Under the pieces are notes generated by a model that worked only from the letters and a program-made list of their open reading frames with translations, did not search any database and was not told where the DNA came from. A DNA stretch of 64,000 nucleotides from Diphasiastrum complanatum (taxonomy: Eukaryota > Streptophyta > Lycopodiopsida > Lycopodiales > Lycopodiaceae). Position numbers and translations under genes: made by a program. The DNA is taken from contig CM055097.1 in the NCBI GenBank assembly GCA_029204225.1, forward strand, positions 54,305,592 to 54,369,591. Reading direction: 5' to 3'. Below are positions 19,980 to 31,400 of this stretch, one piece after another. Positions within the stretch are counted from its first letter, which is position 1, and each line of letters opens with the position of its first letter.

Positions 19980-20408
19980 CTTCGGTCCGAAATATACATC
20001 TAAGCCATCAATGACAAGAAATATTTCCATACAACAGGCATCATACAAAACAAGTATTGCCTTACTTGAACTTTGAGATGTAGAAATCTCAATAAAGCAA
20101 GATGGTACATCAAATAATGGAAGAGAAGCAAATGTGAATGTGTTGAAGTAGATACAACCTGAAAATTGCCCCTCTTTGCCATGTATTGTGAGCTACAAAG
20201 ACTCGGCCTTTCCTCTTAAAGATCCTCTTGGAACCATGTGTTGAGAAGCCTCCTCCTCAAGCCTTGGCAAATCTCCATCATACACTTGGATTTTTGGTAG
20301 ATTTGAGAATCCTACCATCATCCTTTTGATTGAGATGAGATCCTTATTATATTTCATAGTGTCGGCCAAACAGCTTCTGTATTGGCATCTTTGAAAGAGC
20401 ATACGCAT
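19980..20408 (-). pseudogene. unidentified gene remnant
   Basis: The minus strand shows two adjacent coding-like blocks in different frames: from 20408, VGFSNLPKIQVYDGDLPRLEEEA, QHMVPRGSLRGKAESL, and then from about 20180, GCIYFNTFTFASLPLFDVPS, EISTSQSSSKAILVLYDACCMEIFLVIDGLDVYFG. Sequence character (balanced, non-repetitive, polar/hydrophobic mix) suggests a former gene, but I do not recognise the family. It may extend towards 20430. Orientation is opposite to methyltransferase copy B. Confidence 0.35.
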
Positions 20409-20521
20409 GGCATTGAGAACATGCTATGGTACATGTTCTTCTTCTCTTCATAAATTTTTTATTGTATTATTCTTTTTTGTTCAATGTTTATTTTGTAATT
20501 TAACATGATCATATTTCTACA

Positions 20522-21229
20522 GGCACAAAACAAATCTCAAATCTGCACCAAGATCAAGGATGCTGAGCTCATTTGAAATGATGTGCATAGGCTATTTTGA
20601 TAGTTTGGAGCAAAAGCAGGTAGAAGCCCATCATATGAAGATTGCATCAACGTCTTCAGCTTTCCAATAGTGACAAGGAAGCTTCGGCATATTTAGGGAT
20701 CACATGCCATAGTCAATCCTTATCAGAAGCCACAAAGTCTAATCAATAGACTAATTAGTCTATTTTCAGATGAAGAGGATTGGATTTTGGATCTTTTTGC
20801 TGGAATAGGTAATTATTTGTAATGGATGAAAAATTATTGAATAATATTTTTTATGTGATAAGTTGTATTAATGACTATTTTTTATAACTTGTTTTAGGTA
20901 CAACAACGCTTTGTGCAAGAAAGTTGAAGTGCCATTGCATAGCGCTAGAGCTTGACGAATTAGTTTAGGCTCGATATATTCAGATGTGAGTAGCTGTTGT
21001 GCATGAGCTTCCTGACAAGGACCGGGAAGTAGGCTCTCGTCTTATGGTTGTGGATGATAAGTTTCAAGGCACATTCATGGAGCCAATGCCTCCTATTCAC
21101 TTCGAGGAGGCTGATTTTGGAGGGCTTGCAGATGACACTCCTCATGGACAAGATGATCAAGGAGCTTTTGTAGAGAAAGAAAAAGAAAAAGAGGATGTTG
21201 AAAAAGATGATCAACTATTAGACATATAA
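20522..21229 (+). pseudogene. beta-class amino-methyltransferase C-terminal half, copy B
   Basis: After an acceptor (TTTCTACAG, ending 20521) it reads HKTNLKSAPRSRMLSSFEMMCIGYF, parallel to YKTNFKHAPGERLVSCFELITIGYF of copy A. Then, with a stop and frame changes, VFSFPIVTRKLRHI, VNPYQKPQSLINRLI and DEEDWILDLFAGIG. A GT-AG intron (20809-20897) splits the glycine codon, and the next exon gives TTTLCARKLKCHCIALELDEL. The AdoMet motif FAGIGTTT and the acidic ELD are intact here, unlike copy A. A TAG at 20966 and a frameshift near 20987 break it, after which VHELPDKDREVGSR and an acidic Glu/Lys tail run to the stop at 21227-21229. No DPPY part or ParB domain was found upstream. Confidence 0.65.
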
Positions 21230-23190
21230 ATATTGAAGTTTAAGAGATAATTACACTATGCAGTTAAAGTTCATCTATGAGGAAACATTGATTTATAGTA
21301 TACTTAAGTTTATAAAGCTTGTGTTACTTGAATTTGTTTGGAAAACTTGTATTTTGGTTAAAGAAATCTTTGAAAGTTATTTTCCTAGATAGAAGTCAAC
21401 AAGATTTATTGTTAAAAATTGTAAAACATATCTATCTTATGTTTGTTGATGTTTGGGGGTCCTACTCATGTAAATACTTTGTATATATCCAAGGTATGTG
21501 AATTGAGCACATATCCTTGTAGAATAGGGCGAGTTGGGTTAGGTAGATCAAGTTCCAATGACATGCATAAAGTTTAGTTGGTCTAGTACGACATGCAATA
21601 ATGTTGACAATGTCTAGTTTGACATGCATGTAGCATTTCACATAGAATTGGACAAGTATGGACTTGTTGGAACTCGAGCCACATCACAAGCATTGTGTCC
21701 TAAGTTCACATTGAGACATGCAAATACTCTAATGGACACATGCATGTAGTTTTGTAGGTTCATAGTTGAGAACTTGACATTTGGATAAAGTAGGTTGAAG
21801 TTAGGTGCAATTTGTGCATGCAAGCAGTTAGGTGTCAAGATAATAGTAGTTTGCACTTGAATAGGTGTAGGAAATGCATTGAATACAAGAAGTACCATGA
21901 ATTTTGGCTCTCCTATATATGTACATATCATTCTCACTCATTTCTAATGAAGAATCAAGCTCTTGTAATGTCATAATGTCAATTTGGATCTCATTCTATG
22001 TTGCTTGTAATTATACTCTCTCTCTCGCTCGGATTTTGTGTCTTCTTCATACATGATCTTGCTTGTGCACATTCCCTATTTGTGAGGAATCAATGTAGCT
22101 TGATCTGTAGCATTCTAGATTGTGCTCTAGCCATCTGTAGCATTCTACATTGTGCTCTAGCCATAAATCTGTTGGTAGATTGCAGGATTGCTCTACAGGT
22201 GCTCTGTGTGCTACCACAAAGCATGGTAAAGATCATTCACACATTTCTTGCAGTTCCCCACACGTGTGAATTTGCTGGATTTTCATCATTTATATTCTAT
22301 GGTATAGTTTCACTTATCTTTCAATTTGTTGAAAAAATAAATTTGGATATTAAATATTTTCAATGTCTTGTGAAAATGTATATTTAATGTGGATTTTTGA
22401 ATTTATGTGATATTAAATGAAAAATGTTTTTATAACTTGCATGAAGCTGCTCACATAGCTCATTATTATCATTAAATTTGAATATATTTTATATCTATTT
22501 GTTGACCAAGTTACAAATATAATTAATTTGAATATATCAATAAGATAGTTTTGATATAAAAAGTATGTTTGCTTGATATTAAAATATTCTCTAATGAAAA
22601 ATTAAGTAGTTTTTTGGGAGATTTTGAGCTACTTTTTTTGTTAACCTTCTTGATATACAAAAAAAAACATATTCTTGTAGGTTTAAAAATTTTCACATGT
22701 TTGTATTTTAAAAATATAAGAAAAACACATCATTTTTAAAATTTGTATGCACAAAAAACATGGTTTTTGTGAATAACCTCTTTTTTGTCAATTTTGAAAT
22801 ATTCCTTAAGGAGAATCTTACAATGTTTCTCATTCAACTCGCAATGGTGTTTGTTATGGACCCGCGTCACTGTGCACAATTGGCGCATGATGTCATTGGT
22901 CATGTGTGACTCCTATGGTCAGAGATGACCCCACCTGGACTATATATATAGAGGTTGATCTCCATGAGCTGATTATTTTTGGAAGATCCAAGGCAAATGG
23001 GGATTGAACTCACCCTTCTACCTTGCATTCAACATCATTAGCTATGAAGATAGATCTATTAGCATCAAAAGAAGGGGTAAGATGAGAAAATTACTCTTTA
23101 TAGCTAGTTGTGGGAAGAGGTCCCACTATCTATTCACCCTAGATTTTCACCTTTTAGACATGATGATGAGAATCAAAATATCATCAAAGA
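21230..23190. other. non-coding stretch, possible old LTRs
   Basis: AT-rich with no recognisable protein. A segment from TGTTGGAACTCGAG (21663) to about 22010 has a TATA-like CCTATATATGTAC (about 21913) and an LTR-like look but no partner. 22104-22133 and 22134-22163 are a 30-bp tandem duplication (TCTGTAGCATTCTA...CTAGCCA). Another TATA-like CTATATATATAG lies near 22940. 22310-22810 is simple AT-rich sequence. Confidence 0.4.
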
Positions 23191-23194
23191 CTCT

Positions 23195-23430
23195 TCAAGC
23201 TCATCGGCCTCTTGATCAGCAACATTTTCTTGGCTTGATTGTGCATTCTTCTTCTTGAAACATTGTGAAGCAAAGTGGCCCCCATCTTGCCACAATAAAA
23301 GTACTTGATCTTGTTTTTATCCTTCTTGGTCTTTCCTTTAGTTGATAATGGAGTAGAGGATGAGTTTTCGTATTCTCTTTATTGATCCTTGTTGCTCTTC
23401 TTTTCCTTGCCTTTGCCTTGCTATAAGGGA
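23195..23430 (-). pseudogene. copia-type gag zinc-knuckle fragment
   Basis: On the minus strand a Lys-rich stretch (KGKEKKSNKD, later STKGKTKKDKNKIKYF) leads to YCGKMG and, after a one-base frameshift, HFASQCFKKKNAQSSQENVADQ. Together these form one CCHC knuckle with the usual spacing. No other part of the element is recognisable nearby. Confidence 0.6.
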
Positions 23431-23689
23431 ATAACGAAATCAATGTTAGACAAAATAACAAAATATGGCTATAAAAAGTACCAAATCAATGCTAGAAAAA
23501 GTAGCAATCCATATGAAAATATTGTGCTATGTATGTGATACCTAAATAATGGAGTAATAGTATGGTCACTCCATCTATACATTTTTTTGGCTTTTACTCT
23601 TGGATACAATGGGGTATTGGACTATTTGAGCAAGAAAATCTCATCCACATCCTCTTCATAGATCTCATCTTCATTACAATGTATATGTG

Positions 23690-24370
23690 ATCCTCATTGT
23701 TTGCTTCAAAATATGATTCAAAAATATATTTTACATTGTCTGATCATCGTCATCATCAACTCCATCGCCATTATTGTTGTCTTCATTATCATCATCTCCC
23801 CTATTGTTTACTTCATCAACATCTCTCTCATAATTGTGTGCATTTTTTTCTTCTATCGGTTTCATTCTATGTTGTCTCCTTTGTATCAAAACTTGTTGTT
23901 GTTTGTGATTTAATACAGATGGATCAAGCCCATGGTATGGCATTTGATACCTTGAATACACAAACAAAAGTAATCAATTAGATAATGAAAGTTTCAAATT
24001 CGTTTGAATTTAATGTCAAGTGAGATGATGTATGTACTAATTTTGTTTTTAGCCTTTAATTTTAAGTTTTAAAACAAAAGGTTTTATGCAAACCTCATCT
24101 TCATCTACATTTGATGTCTCTTTACAGCCAAATTTGAACAGATAATCTTCCATGATATGTTTTTCATGCCACTTCTATCCATCCATGCATGTGCATCGCA
24201 TTTTTTCTTAAAAATAATTTGTGTACAAAATCAACTCAAATACAAGTTATTTCCTCCCTAATTATAGTCTTAATAGCCAAGATTAGACTTCTTATAACAT
24301 GTTGCCTTATCAACTAGATATCTTCCCTCTGATAACTCGATGATCCCCACATATTGAACTACCTACAAAT
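23690..24370 (-). pseudogene. unidentified gene remnant with acidic tail
   Basis: Minus-strand coding-like blocks: about 24365-24270 (VQYVGIIELSEGRYLVDKAT then CYKKSNLGY), about 24185-24095 (KWHEKHIMEDYLFKFGCKET then SNVDEDE), a probable intron of about 110 bases, then 23975-23731 (SRYQMPYHGLDPSVLNHKQQ followed by Asn/Asp-rich repeats such as GVDDDDDQ). Stops interrupt it. I do not recognise the family; it could be a transposon-borne or host gene. The Asp/Asn tail comes from an ATC-rich simple tract. Confidence 0.3.
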
Positions 24371-25568
24371 ACATGAATAATGTCATGTTAGTGAATACAT
24401 ATGGTGTGTTGTTGGATGTATGTAGTGCTTTACTTTTACAATAATTAAGGTTTATGGCATTGGGAGCAAATGATTCACTTGCACGTGTGTGTTTTAATTT
24501 TAAATATGCTTCAGGACACAATAGCAGCTACCATTGTTTAGGTATAAAGTGTCAAAAGCCCTATTTTACTACTTGTGGAGTATGCAATCTACACATGTCT
24601 AGTTGCTCCATGTACCTCTTGTTGTAGTTAAGAATATTACATCATTTATGAACTAATAATTTTTATTTTTTTTTCTCTTTCATTTTTTCATTATATTTAA
24701 ATAGTTTCATAGGAAATAAATATCTATTGTTTTTGGGTGATCTTCCTTATTACCTATTGTCTTTTGTTATGCATATAATTAGCATGGCTAGCAAAAGTGG
24801 CAGTGGCAATGGTAGTGGTGAGAGTCACCGTCGAACCCATGATTGCAATGAGTAACTATACAAGTATATGCATCTTGGACTCTGAACAAAAGAGAAAGAT
24901 GCAAAAAATTTAAATTAGCCAAGAACTTGGCCCTACTTGTGAATCACCCTTCCCTTGTTGAAGAAAGCACACCAAAACCCTTATATGATTTCAATCATTC
25001 AAGGAATATTATTATGGATGATAAGGAGAAAGTGTTTATGAATATACTCCATTTGTTGTGCGTGTGCCATTTTGGGAACCATTTATTTAAGAATTTAGTG
25101 ATCAATCGAGAGAGAGCAAATGGATAGCACTTATGCACCTTGTTTCAACTTTATAGAATTATTTTACACAACTCAAAGAAGATGTTTTCAAAAGAATCAT
25201 TCACAACACTTGGGGAATGGATATTTTTAATGACATATTAGCAAATAAACTAGTCGTAAAAGTATGACAAGGCCATTAAGCCAAGACATAATCTAAGAAT
25301 TGTTGAACATGGTGGAATCGTCACTAGAAATACCTTTTCCAAGTGCAAAAGATCGGCAAGGCATTTTACTTCATGTTTGAAATTTATTATGGTTCCCGCA
25401 TTTTGACTTTTAAGTTCTCTTCCAACTTCTTTAAGAACTTTTAGGGGGAAGGTTTTTATGGACTTTAAGATTTGTATTTTGTCTACATGTCCTTTAAATT
25501 AGAAGTCAACACATTCTTTACACTTGGTTTTTTACACAATCTACCAAATTTGTTTGTAGTTGTAAAAT
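24371..25568. other. non-coding stretch
   Basis: AT-rich. A short Ser/Gly-rich opening (MASKSGSGNGSGESHRRT, from 24784) looks like the start of a transposon protein, but it closes after about 23 codons and the following frames give no recognised domain. Nothing else is supported. Confidence 0.35.
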
Positions 25569-26390
25569 TCATGTTAAAAACTTTATGAATAGTGAACTAA
25601 TAATTTTAGCATTGCAAGCTTTGCATTGCTTAAGGGTCTTCAATGATATACTTTAATCTTTCGAGTAAATCATTTATCTTGCTCTTCTTTACAAACTTTT
25701 GTGGTTGATGGTATACTCTTGAAATAATCTATAGATTTCAAATTTTGTAATGTTGGTGCTCCTTCACTAATTTCTATTTTGCTATTATTTATTGCTCTTC
25801 CTTACAAACTTTTGTGGGTGATGGTATCTTCTTAATATATATATGGATTTTAAATTTATTATCCAAGGTGCTCCTTTATATGCTAAAAGGTGTCGTGTCC
25901 CTCTTTCAAGAGTAGCACAAAAGTGCCTTTCTCTTTGTCTATTTGCCTTTTCCAATGTTTGAATATATCTTAAACTTTGATCATGACAAGCTATGTCGTA
26001 GGATCTTGGGCGAAAAAACATTCAAACTTTGGAAGATGAAAAAACAAAAAGAGATTGCAATTCAAAATGATTAGAAAAAAGACATTCTTGTGCTCATTCA
26101 CGAGCGAGGGCCACGTCACCTTTTAGCATATTGTCACAACACCTTACTAGTTTACAAGAAAGCCAATAAAAGGGAGCACTTGGAAGCACAAATTTTGAAA
26201 TCCATGAAAATTTTCAAGTTTATACTAGCACCCACAAAAGTTCGTAAAGAAGTTGGAGCGAGAGAATAAAGTCATGAAAAAGTCAATAATGGATTTACTC
26301 AAATGATTGTCATTTAATGTTGAAGAGCCTTAAGTAATGCAGCGCTTGCAATGTTGGATGAAATTCTGAGTTCACTATTCACAACATGAG
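25569..26390. repeat. fold-back inverted repeat
   Basis: The right arm (about 26033-26390) is, in reverse complement, similar to two successive left segments. The inner pair is 25794-25961 against 26260-26033 (both with ACAAACTTTTGTGGGTG, TATGCTAAAAGGTG.CGTG.CCCTC and CAA.GTTTG). The outer segment 25569-25770 matches 26390-26160 (CATGTT...GAATAGTGAACT, CATTGCAAGC..TGCATT.CTTAAGG). The loop is about 70 bases (25962-26032). The left side therefore carries a partial duplication. It resembles a MITE or foldback element; terminal duplications were not clear. Confidence 0.6.
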
Positions 26391-28440
26391 AGCTTTCTTC
26401 CAAATCCATTGTATGCAATCCTACTCGTTCCCAAAGTGCATTAAAAATTTGTGAAACCTGTGAATCTTTCTAATTTTTATAGATAAGTATCTAGCTATTT
26501 AAGGCATTAAATTTTATTAGTTAATTTCATCCTCATATTAGCTATTTACATGATTAAATACCTTAATAAAAATTTGGCTAATAAGGGTAAGTGATATATT
26601 AATCAATATTAAGATCATATTCAACATATAGAATTGTTGACAATTATTCAGCTAAATAAGGTGAGTGATTGATTCTATCAAATAGTATTGTCAATCATAC
26701 AAACGTTAAATACTTGGAAGATGTTAATCAAGAAGAACAATTTCTAGTTGGCGAGGCAACAACAAACTATCAAGGACGTTCTAGAACAATGGTTGACCCC
26801 GACCCATCTTCCAAGGCCCGTTCGCCACGCGCATATGTACCTTCACGCAACAACAACTGTAAGTATAAACCAAAGAAGAACCTCTGAAAGCAATGCGAGT
26901 GGCAGTATGCGTGCAGCAGCTTCTTTGCTATTCAAATTTCAGGATCACTAATCCTCTGTCATCTGATTTTGATGTGAAGACTCGGCTACGCGCTGATATC
27001 ATGTTGATCATTGTTGATGCATGCTTGATGCCACCCTGATGTGATCTGTTTTCATGTCAGTGCAGGTGGGCTGGGAGCTGCAGCGCATGATGTCAGGCGA
27101 GCTTTGGCTGCATTGCATGAGGACCCAATTTCTAAAATGGGGGAACTAGGAACATGTTCCTCAACTCCCCTGCTTGCACCATTCATCGCCCCGGGCTTGG
27201 AATTTGATTTGACGTGCAATGTATAAACAATTTTTAAGGTTGCCAAAGTCAATCTAGCCTGTGACGTGCATTGCAGATTGCAAATGCCAAGCCTGATTCG
27301 CCCCACCCATCATCGAGTCATTAAGGAACCTTGATTTTGTTGAACGATCATGATCAGATGCAGCAGTCTTTCTCTATCCCAGGATGAGGGTGGGCCTGGC
27401 CAGGGCCCACCAGCACCCTCACGAGGTGCAGTGCCTCGCCTCTCGAGTCTCCAGCATTGGCCCCACCCCATCCAATGAATTTTGAGTGCACTAAAGCGTA
27501 TAACTATTTGACATCAAAGACTCACAAGTTACTCATGTCACATGTGCAAAAACCATCTAAGAGCCAGGCTCTATGGCTCAACTCCATCCATTCATCTAGA
27601 AGTTTTATCCCCGTCAAAAGGATGAGAATCCTCCCGTGAAGAATGGTTTCAGAGGGCCTTCTACGCCCCCTGTGACTCATCACTAACTGGCTTGGGACCA
27701 AAATCTTATTAGTTTCATGGGAACTTGTTATTAGATCGATGGGAGCCCACCACTACAATGGTAGTGGATCGATCCATCCTTTGGAACACCACCACGTAAA
27801 TCTCAAGGAGCCTACAAGTCACTACAGTGACAATTCAAAATATGCTCCTCTTGATAAATATGCTCAACCCAAAACGGGTGCGTATCTATCAGTGCTCACA
27901 AAAAATTGGCAAAAGCAGGCTAATTGTTAAAATTCTCTTTTTATTGCTTCATTTTAAAATTGTAAGTTTTTTATTGATATAAAATTAGCTACTTTTAAAA
28001 GTCTTGTGGGTTTTATATATGGTTGGTTGGAAACTTTTTTAAGATCAGCTTTGTGGTGGCTTGTCTTGTTGCAAGTAAATGCGATCAAATCTCGTTTTGG
28101 AATTTGAGGCGCACCGAATGTAAGCGTGCCGGGAGTGTTGTAATCGTTTTGGTTTTAATGCTTTTTGTGATGCGTGGCCCTTTGTTGCTCTCCTCTTCAA
28201 ATTTCAGACATGTACTCCTGAAATAGATGTGTCGAGTGTGAACAAACTCAACTTCCTGGATCTGTGTTTTCCAAGAACTATCGATAATTCGAACTTCGCA
28301 GCGCCTTGCCTGCTTGCTTTAGGAAATTACTCGAAACCGATGGAATTGGACAATCAAAGGCAGTCTTTTGATTAATTGGGCTCAAGAATGACCATTGATC
28401 ATATGGTATAAAGGCCATTCGTTCTGAAAGCCGGAGCAGA
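26391..28440. other. non-coding stretch upstream of the ABC transporter
   Basis: No recognisable protein. 26391-26660 is AT-rich; 26960-27480 is GC-richer and contains short frames on both strands (27041-27226 and 27052-27306) that are mutual shadows. A TATAAAG at 28407-28413 lies 27-33 bases before the transporter ATG and could be a core promoter only if the leader is very short. The leader may instead start further upstream (28020-28400 is the likely promoter and 5' UTR area). Confidence 0.4.
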
Positions 28441-31400
28441 ATGTCCAAAGAGAGAAATGGTAAGGCTTTGGAGATCCAAGATAGTTCAACGGGGGATAAG
28501 CAAGACAACAAGCGTCACACTGCAGATAAACGTAGTAAGCAGAAGGACACAGTGGCTTACTGGAAGCTCTTCCAGTATGCAGACGTGCTTGACGTGGTAT
28601 TAATGGTGGCGGGGTCCATAGCTGCGATGATAAATGGATTTATGGTCCCCGCGATGCTATTCATTCAGTCCCATCTTATCCACGACTTCGGAACGCTTCA
28701 GAACAATCCCTTGAAGCTTTCAGAAGAGATCTCAAAGGTACCAATCTTTTTTTGCTATTTTCACAACACCAATGATCAAAATAAAACCCAGTTTTGGAAT
28801 TCTTTTTTCTTGTCTGCAGAAGATCTTGGTTCGTTTGCCTTCAGAACTTAGCTTTCTTAATTTAAGACAACCTTCTTCTTAGCAGCGTTTTGCTCTGAAG
28901 AATATGTTGGATTTTGATTGCAAATAGCAAATTTGCACCTCAACTCTCTCGTGCTCAGTTCCAGAATCGCGTGATATACCTTGGATACCACAATTGATTA
29001 AAGTTTCCTCTCATATTCCTCGATGTTAGTGTAAGCAAATCAAGAGGAGCCACCTATCGACACCTCCCTCCCATGTCACTCCACGATGTCATCCATGCAC
29101 AGGTTGCTTGTAAGCAATAAAAGCTTGCCTGCATTGTATTTTCAATAAGCAAGAAGATCAGATGTTTTGATCACACATAGTGTTGCTTCTCTTGTATTTT
29201 GTCACTGCCCAAGAAAATAGATGCTCAAGAAAATCGGCAACTTATAATAGTAATGGAATAGGCATTATGTACCATGAAACTTTTGTTGATTTTTCATATT
29301 GATATATAAACCCTTCTATGAATAATAGTCCCTGGAGAAGCTTTAAGAAATGCAGGTTTATGAGTATAACTAAAAAAAGCTCTCCCTAGCACTACAAATT
29401 TTGCTTCTTTATTGTCATGCAAATTTGGTTATGGGCCCACACTTGTAGTGGCCAACACCTCCCAGTCATCAATAAAGAATGACCTACCGGTTACCAGGAA
29501 AGAGTTTTCTTGGAGTGTGTAAGATGCTTTGTCTCTCACATTTATTGTGAGTTATCCTTTACAACATCTTGACACGACAAATATGTCGTCAAATATATAG
29601 ACTGGTGACAATTGTATTAGAAGTAAAGTCTTAAAATTCTTGATGTTGCATGGTTCATACATCTACTTACTAGTAAAGTTTTAGTTAACATTAATGAAAT
29701 CTCACACCATTAGTTTGGGTTTGTTGTACTATATTTTAACTTTATATTTGTAGTGGCTTGATCATGTTTTGAAAATTTTCATGGTTAATCTTGCTATATT
29801 TTGATTGGGGGAATTACCACCATTGTTTGAGAACGCATCTTGAGTTAACATAAATTGTTTTGCATTCAGGATGCCACATTCTTTGTATATGTTGCATCTG
29901 CGGCCTTTGTTGCATCTTCTCTAGGTAAATCTATAACTCCATTTTCCTTTTCGAATCAAAATATATTTGGTCTAGTGAAATGATTATAATTGATAGTATT
30001 TATGACATTATTGCCTGAATTTTCACATGCACATGTGTGTTTTAGAAGTGTACATAAGTCTGATGGTGTGCAAAAACAATCATGTGCTACATTTTGTATA
30101 TCACTTTGCACATATTCAATTATTCATCCAACCAAACTAAAAATATGTAATATTTATAAAATTTCTAACAATAGAGACACATGTTTTCTTCTTTTGTTGT
30201 TTCTATTTTAATTAGCAACAATATGAATAAAAGTATGTAGAAGCTAGAATACAAAATTTGCATTTATGTGCAACATCCTTTCACATGGGCACACAACATT
30301 GGGAGGCTAGACACATACTCAAATACTGTAACTTTTGGAAATGATCGCTAACCATATAAGTCACCAATATGAAATATTTTCATGGGAGACACATCCTTTT
30401 CATCTCTTGTGAAACTTGAAATTGTGTAAAATTTATGAATCGTTACAAGAGATGTAAAATTATCATGAATTAGCATTCAGTATGCTAGATTTAGACACAA
30501 CTTGAAATTAATGCATCCAAACAAATGGTTGTTTTAACAATCTATTTGTCATTTCAATTAGAGTGTGTGCATATGTTGTGCATTTTCACATTAGCATTTG
30601 GTAGCTTCACATAGGTTTTTGGATTCATCTTCCAAAACTTCAATTACGTCATTGTAGTATAAACTAGTGTATCAATGTCCTAAGCTACTATTTCAATGCA
30701 ATCATGATAGTTGTAGGAATGTGAAAAAAAAAATTTACACTCGCAATACATGTGATTGAGCACTTTCATCTATTTTTTGGAAAGATTGAAAGACTTGAGT
30801 TCATAAAGTCAGCAACCTAGATATATTATTTGATTCGTTATTAGCTTGCAAGGTTTCCCATTCTTCTTGGGCCGAGCCTTCTTTAACAATTCAATGAAGA
30901 CATTCAAGATTAGACAACAAAATGCAATTTTAGATCTCTTCTTGTATTTGGAAAACCCTTGGGAATTGCGAGGCTCCTCCTCAATTCCCAACGCAATGTC
31001 CACAAAATCTTGGAGTCCAAACTACATCCTTAGCTTCCATAAGGAATAACCAGATGAGTTCAATATCTCACTAGGCTCCAACAAAAAACTAGAAATTGAA
31101 GACATTCTTGATGAAAGACGCATAAGTAAGAATATTGGCTGATAAAATCTGGTATTCCTACTCCTTGAAATATGAATAAATTTTTATAATCAATCATTAT
31201 TTTGACCCTTCGAATCAACTAGCACAGAATTGCATAAAAACAATTGCTTAAACCTAGAATCATGATGGAAACATTTTCTCTCTAGATCAAGTAGTTTAAA
31301 CAAATGATTGATGCAATTAACAATAGACCAAATCACTCTTAGAACACTCACACTCAAGCTAATTTGGCAAATTTGCCACTTTCTATGCAAAGCAATTAAT

